Source of the DNA: Alphaproteobacteria bacterium
GTDB lineage: Bacteria > Pseudomonadota > Alphaproteobacteria > Micavibrionales > UBA2020
DNA: 10,444 bases
Assembly: GCA_018971405.1 (NCBI GenBank)
Contig: JAGXAX010000028.1
Coordinates: forward strand, 1 to 10,444
Reading direction: 5' to 3'
The notes under the pieces are model-generated. The model searched no databases, was not told where the DNA came from, and saw only the letters and a program-made list of their open reading frames with translations. Both the position numbers and the translations under genes were made by a program. Positions 6,612 through 10,444 of the stretch are shown one piece after another (positions within the stretch are counted from its first letter, which is position 1; each line of letters opens with the position of its first letter).

Positions 6612-8444
6612 TCAGGTCTCCATCATCACGAGCGCGATCTTGGGATCGACCAGCCCGTCCTTGACGAGCCACGTCAGGCCCTGCTTGCGCGAAATGTACC
6701 TGACGCCTTCCTGATGCAGAACGTCGCTGACGTTATGCATCAGGGCGTGGAAGATCGGGTCGCGTTTCGCCAGCGGCGTCGAGATCATTAAAGCCTCAAG
6801 CAGCAGCGCCCGCCCCAGCACCCCCGTCCGGTTGCACAGGTCGCAGCCGCCGGCATTGTGGCCGCGGATATTGTCTTCCGGCTGCAGTTCCAGAGTTTCG
6901 AGTTGCGGCGGCGACAACGCGTCTTTCGCCTGCATCTTCAGGCTGCAGGCGTGGCACAAGGTCTTGACGAGGCGCTGGTTCAAAACGCAACGGATCTGCT
7001 GCGCCAGCGTGTAGGTCGAAGAGCGTTCGCGCTCCGGCGGCATGAAGGAGCGCAAGCGCTCAAGCGTCTGCGCCGCCGTGTCGGCGTGAATGGTCGAAAT
7101 GACGGTATGGCCGGATTCGGCGGCCTTCAGCGCCGTTTCCACGGTTGACATGTCGCGCATTTCGCCGATGACGATGTAATCGGGATCGTGACGCATCGCT
7201 GCACGGATCAGGTCGGCAAATTCCCGGCCCGCGCCCGTGGTCTGGGCCACCTGCCACTGCGTGGCGTAGCGCATCTCATACTCGATCGGATCTTCGATCG
7301 TCAGGACATGGCGGCGGCGGCGGTCGATCTCCAGCACGCAGGCGTAAAGCGTCGTCGATTTACCGGAGCCGGTGGGGCCGGACATGAGGATAAGCCCGCC
7401 GCCGCCCTTGATCTCGGGCGCCAGCAGGCGCGCCATATGCTCCGACACTTCCGGATAGCGCGTGAACAGCTCCTCGAAACTTTTCAGCCCGGCACGGTCG
7501 AGCAGACGAAGCGTCAGTTTTTCGCCGTCCTGCGCCTGAGGACCGGCGGCAACCCGGACGTCGACCGAACGGCCCTGCCAGATAAATCCGAACCGTCCGT
7601 CTTTCGGCGTCGAGCGGTCGCCGAAGTTCAGGCCCGCGTCGCGCTTCAGCAGGGTCGTCAGACGCGCCATCGCTTCCGCGGGCATCAGGTGAACGGGTAT
7701 CAGGTCGCCGTCGACACGGTACTTGATCCAGTTCGGCGCGTCAGGCGCATTGTCCTGCACCAGATGGATATCCGACACGCGCATTTGCAGGGCTTCCGCC
7801 AGCATGTCGCGCTGGAACTGGTTGAGCAGAAGGCCGTTGTCAAGGTCGTTGAGCCAGATGGACAGGGTTTTTTCGCAGCGGTCGGCGGACAGGTCATGCA
7901 CCGCCTGCAGCGTGCGGAGAAGATCTGCGCGGTCCCACAACTCCGTTTCCACGTGCTCCACCTTGAAACCCGACCGGATGGCCGCGTTCATCAGGTTCTG
8001 GGATTGCCGCTCTGTCAGTTCATAGAGGGGCGCCACTGTCAGGACACCCTTGTCGAGTTTCACCAGATGGATATTTAACGGCAGCCACGTCTGTGATGGC
8101 AGCAAAGCGCGCAATTGGTCGCCCGTCGCCCCCTCGCGTTCGCCGGTCGTCGTTTCGTTTTCCGTGCCGGCACCCGACGCGCTCAAGAGCTGTTCGGCGG
8201 AACGGGAAAACCCCTGCTGCGCGAAAAGGGCGCGCTCCTTGAGAACCATGTCAAGATAACGTTCGCGGCCGATCGTGGAACGCGTCTTGCGCCGGTCGCC
8301 CATGCGGCGCTCATATCCGGCTGGCGGCCCTTTGTTGCCTTGACGGCGATCCGCGTTCTTGCGCCCTTCGGGCGGCAGAACGCCCTGCTCGCGGTGAAGG
8401 CCCAGTTTTCTAAGGTATTCTTCCCTGTCTTGCTGGCTGCTCAA
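6612..8444 (-). CDS. Pilus/secretion assembly ATPase, PilB/GspE family (PilQ of R64-type pili)
   Basis: 610 residues. Residues 1-110 are a charged, low-complexity N-terminus with an Arg-rich stretch (28-53, including YERRMGDRRK). About 110-195 resembles the N-terminal N1/GSPII_E domain. Residues 205-330 are the N2 domain, with the typical VSDIHL and KYRVDGDLI motifs. The ATPase core holds Walker A GPTGSGKST (356-364), Asp box IEDPIEYE (383-390), Walker B DYIVIGEMRD (422-431) and His box ISTIHAD (449-455). A zinc-type tetracysteine is C497/C500 and C534/C537, a mark of assembly (PilB/GspE) rather than retraction (PilT) ATPases. The enzyme hydrolyses ATP at the cytoplasmic face to drive subunit polymerisation through the neighbouring platform protein. 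The start is a TTG that overlaps the upstream stop (TTGA), with AGGGGG 6 bases ahead. The first in-frame ATG lies about 47 codons later, inside the Arg-rich stretch, and lacks such a site. Confidence 0.95.
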   Translation of the reverse strand: MSSQQDREEYLRKLGLHREQGVLPPEGRKNADRRQGNKGPPAGYERRMGDRRKTRSTIGRERYLDMVLKERALFAQQGFSRSAEQLLSASGAGTENETTTGEREGATGDQLRALLPSQTWLPLNIHLVKLDKGVLTVAPLYELTERQSQNLMNAAIRSGFKVEHVETELWDRADLLRTLQAVHDLSADRCEKTLSIWLNDLDNGLLLNQFQRDMLAEALQMRVSDIHLVQDNAPDAPNWIKYRVDGDLIPVHLMPAEAMARLTTLLKRDAGLNFGDRSTPKDGRFGFIWQGRSVDVRVAAGPQAQDGEKLTLRLLDRAGLKSFEELFTRYPEVSEHMARLLAPEIKGGGGLILMSGPTGSGKSTTLYACVLEIDRRRRHVLTIEDPIEYEMRYATQWQVAQTTGAGREFADLIRAAMRHDPDYIVIGEMRDMSTVETALKAAESGHTVISTIHADTAAQTLERLRSFMPPERERSSTYTLAQQIRCVLNQRLVKTLCHACSLKMQAKDALSPPQLETLELQPEDNIRGHNAGGCDLCNRTGVLGRALLLEALMISTPLAKRDPIFHALMHNVSDVLHQEGVRYISRKQGLTWLVKDGLVDPKIALVMMET

Positions 8445-10444
8445 TGACGCCCCCCTGCCGGACGGGTCAGGCTCGGCGGTAAAAGAGAGGCGGCCGTCGG
8501 CATCGGGGCAGGCGACGGTGAAGGCGTCTGCGTGCCGGCCGGCTTCGACGCATCCAAAGGCAGGGAGAAAGAGCTGTCAAACGGCAGCAATACCTTGCCC
8601 CCGTCATTACTCAGGATAACGCCGGCGGGAACGACGGTGACGGAACAATCAACCCCTGCAATGATAAGATTTTGTCCGTCGCGCACGACGTAACTGCCGT
8701 CAGGCCCGTCGATGACGGCGCTGCCGGATGAATGCGAGGAAACGGTATAATTTCCGAACTTCTGTTTCATCGTCAGCGCGCTCTCCGCGTCGGAAGAAGA
8801 CCCGCCGCCGGAAGAGGCTCCGCCACCCGCTCCGCCGCCGCCGCTTTCTCTACTGCCCTCCACGGACAGCGCGTTTCCGTTATTCGCGTTTGCCGTGTCG
8901 ACGGAAGCGTCTCCGGAACCGGTGATCGGTATCACGAGAACACCCCGCGCGCCCGTGTGAATGATCTGGATGGAATCCAGTATTTGCCCGCTATGCTTCG
9001 GCAGCCATGAAATCGTCAGCGGACAGGCTTCGCCCGGCTGCAACACCGTTCCCGGTGCGCATCCTGTATCCGACAAATCAAGCCCGTCATCGACGCCGGA
9101 CAAGTCTATAGCCTTCAATGTCAGCGCGGAACTGCCTGCGTTGACCAAAGTGGTCGTGATAGCGGCCTCTTCCTTGACGTTGCCGCCGAAATCTATTTTC
9201 TCCTTGTCTGAGACAAGCAGTCCGCGATCAGGCACCACATCGGGATAGATGGTGGCGGCTTTGCCGGATTCCGGCCTCAGTTCTCCCTGAACGTTCACCT
9301 GCGTCATTCCGCTACCGCCGGTATGCCGCACGACCAGAACCCCTTGCGCCACCCCTGGCGTCGTCGGGTTCCATGTCACGAAAATATTGCAGGCGCCTCC
9401 CATCCGCAAGGTCTGCGGACAGTCAGATTTATAAGAAAGGCCGGATTGGCGGGGCACATCTAAAACGATGCTCTTGATATCGATGCCTTCGGCTGACCCA
9501 TTCGTCAAAACCACGGATCGCACCGCCGAAATGCCACCGGGTGACGTGCCGAAATTCAAGGTTTCCGGCATCGCCGTGATCCGTCCGGTATTGTCCTTCG
9601 CCGCATTGTCTGCAGGCTGGTAAACGCCCTTGACCTCGGTTTGCACCATTCCGCTCTTGCCGGAGTGCTGCACGACCAAGACGCCCTGCGCCAATCCCCT
9701 GCTGGTCGGCTTCCAGGTCACAAGAATATTGCAGCTTTCCCCCGTACGCAGCGTTTGCGGACATTGTGAACTGTAAGAGAAACCGGACTCTCCTGACACA
9801 TCCATATCCACATTCCAAATCTCAACATCCTGTGTGGAATTGTTGCTCACCACCACCGACCGTACCAGCGGGATACCCCCCGCCGACGTGCCGAAGTCGA
9901 GCACTTCAGGAGAAATAGCCACTCTGGCACTCGCATCTTTCTCCGCCTTCTCCGGCGGCGGCGGCTGGAACACCCCGCGCAGCGCCGTCTGCACCAGACC
10001 GCCCTTGCCGGAGTGATCGATCGTCAGGACCCCTTGCGTCAGCCCGTCGGTCGTCGGGTTCCACGTCACGATGATGGTGCACATGTCTCCCGGCTTCAAG
10101 GTCGGCGGGCACTGCGACTGGTACGAGAAGCCCGACTGGTTCGGCGCGCTCAACGATATCTTGCTGATCGTGATCGGCGTTTGCAGGTTGTTGCTCACCA
10201 CCACCGACCGCACCAGCGGGATGCCTCCCGCCGACGTGCCGAAGTCCATCAGCGCCGGCGACGCGACCACCTTCAGGTTGTCGTCCTTCGCCGTCACAGA
10301 CGGCGGCGGCGGCTGGAACACCCCGCGCAGCGCCGTCTGCACCAGACCGCCCTTGCCGGAGTGATCGATCGTCAGGACCCCTTGCGTCAGCCCGTCGGTC
10401 GTCGGGTTCCACGTCACGATGATGGTGCACATGTCTCCCGGCTT
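8441..10444 (-). CDS. ASH (Ig-like) repeat protein with C-terminal PilP-like domain, 5' end outside the window
   Basis: At least 667 residues, open through the right edge. Numbering below is from the Met at 10432, which is internal to a repeat. Four beta-sandwich repeats are present, at about 54-157, 170-272, 284-386 and 408-506, after the end of another. Each has (L/M)(D/N)FG, then VRSVVVSN, a Cys-x9-11-Cys pair (108/118, 224/234, 338/348, 458/470), (I/L)VTWxPT, QGVL and (H)SGKxG(L/M)VQT; the fourth is strongly diverged. The DFG-start, 'new difference' strand pattern and the WxP motif fit ASH / choice-of-anchor-D Ig-like domains. A Gly/Ser-rich linker (507-552) leads to about 557-618 (GNYTVSSHSSGSAVIDGPDG, then VVRDGQ, C596, GVILSNDGGKVLLPF). 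This resembles the C-terminal domain of R64-type PilP. A Pro-rich tail follows. Cysteine pairs imply export to the periplasm; the signal peptide would be upstream. Being directly before the ATPase gene, as pilP is before pilQ, supports a PilP role. The PilP match is by eye and uncertain. Confidence 0.7.
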   Translation of the reverse strand, partial: KPGDMCTIIVTWNPTTDGLTQGVLTIDHSGKGGLVQTALRGVFQPPPPSVTAKDDNLKVVASPALMDFGTSAGGIPLVRSVVVSNNLQTPITISKISLSAPNQSGFSYQSQCPPTLKPGDMCTIIVTWNPTTDGLTQGVLTIDHSGKGGLVQTALRGVFQPPPPEKAEKDASARVAISPEVLDFGTSAGGIPLVRSVVVSNNSTQDVEIWNVDMDVSGESGFSYSSQCPQTLRTGESCNILVTWKPTSRGLAQGVLVVQHSGKSGMVQTEVKGVYQPADNAAKDNTGRITAMPETLNFGTSPGGISAVRSVVLTNGSAEGIDIKSIVLDVPRQSGLSYKSDCPQTLRMGGACNIFVTWNPTTPGVAQGVLVVRHTGGSGMTQVNVQGELRPESGKAATIYPDVVPDRGLLVSDKEKIDFGGNVKEEAAITTTLVNAGSSALTLKAIDLSGVDDGLDLSDTGCAPGTVLQPGEACPLTISWLPKHSGQILDSIQIIHTGARGVLVIPITGSGDASVDTANANNGNALSVEGSRESGGGGAGGGASSGGGSSSDAESALTMKQKFGNYTVSSHSSGSAVIDGPDGSYVVRDGQNLIIAGVDCSVTVVPAGVILSNDGGKVLLPFDSSFSLPLDASKPAGTQTPSPSPAPMPTAASLLPPSLTRPAGGRH
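9953..10444. repeat. Tandem 348-base DNA repeat encoding ASH domains
   Basis: Bases 9953-10096 and 10301-10444 are identical over all 144 positions that can be compared, at a spacing of 348 bases (116 codons). Bases around 9837-9899 and 10185-10247 are a second near-identical segment with the same spacing and only a few differences. Between them the sequence is clearly different. Copies further towards 8915 (periods of about 114 and 121 codons) are recognisable only as protein. The window edge falls inside a repeat, so more copies probably follow. Confidence 0.9.

Noticed and set aside
7188..8078. Long + strand open frame (296 codons) opposite the ATPase
   Set aside because: It is antisense to the conserved Walker and Asp-box regions of the ATPase and its translation is Arg/Gln/His-rich without domains.
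9953..10444. CRISPR-like or transposon-derived repeat array
   Set aside because: The repeats are 348 bases, contiguous and in frame, and encode protein domains; there are no short repeats with spacers and no transposase.

Overview
The window looks like part of a GC-rich alphaproteobacterial chromosome. This is inferred from base composition and protein style; no rRNA or marker gene is present to confirm it. It holds the 3' part of one hybrid histidine kinase on the + strand (1-1520). Facing it is a tightly packed - strand operon (10444 down to 1527) for a type IV pilus-like or type II secretion-like machine. The two transcription units converge with only 6 bases between their stop codons. Nearly every base is coding, and the only gaps over 100 bases are 4308-4438 and 3638-3746.

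The operon, read in its own direction, runs as follows. (1) A long exported protein enters from outside the window. It is built of ASH-type Ig-like repeats of about 116 residues and ends in a small domain that resembles type IVb PilP (8441-10444, 5' end missing). (2) A PilB/GspE-type assembly ATPase with complete Walker, Asp-box, His-box and tetracysteine motifs (6612-8444, TTG start overlapping the previous stop). (3) A PilC/GspF-type platform protein (5379-6602). (4) A bitopic membrane protein with an unusual cysteine-containing N-terminal region (4439-5374). (5) After a gap with a good -10 box and a small palindrome, a short bitopic PilO/GspM-like protein (3747-4307). (6) Three pilin-like proteins (2939-3637, 2226-2924, 1527-2195), each with an (R/C)G-NAL(F/L) processing-site-like motif followed by a hydrophobic helix. 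The outer two are clear paralogues.

The order PilP-like, ATPase, platform protein, pilin matches pilP-pilQ-pilR-pilS of R64-type thin pili, so a divergent type IVb-like pilus or pseudopilus is the best reading. The ATPase and platform would drive assembly. The two bitopic proteins would link the platform to the periplasm. The ASH-PilP protein would span the periplasm towards an outer-membrane pore encoded elsewhere. The three pilin-like proteins would form or cap the fibre. No secretin, prepilin peptidase, PilM or retraction ATPase is encoded here.

The least ordinary points are the ASH-repeat/PilP-like fusion with perfectly duplicated repeat DNA, pilin-like proteins without the usual Glu at mature position 5, and a pair of hairpins covering the start and leader of the middle pilin gene.
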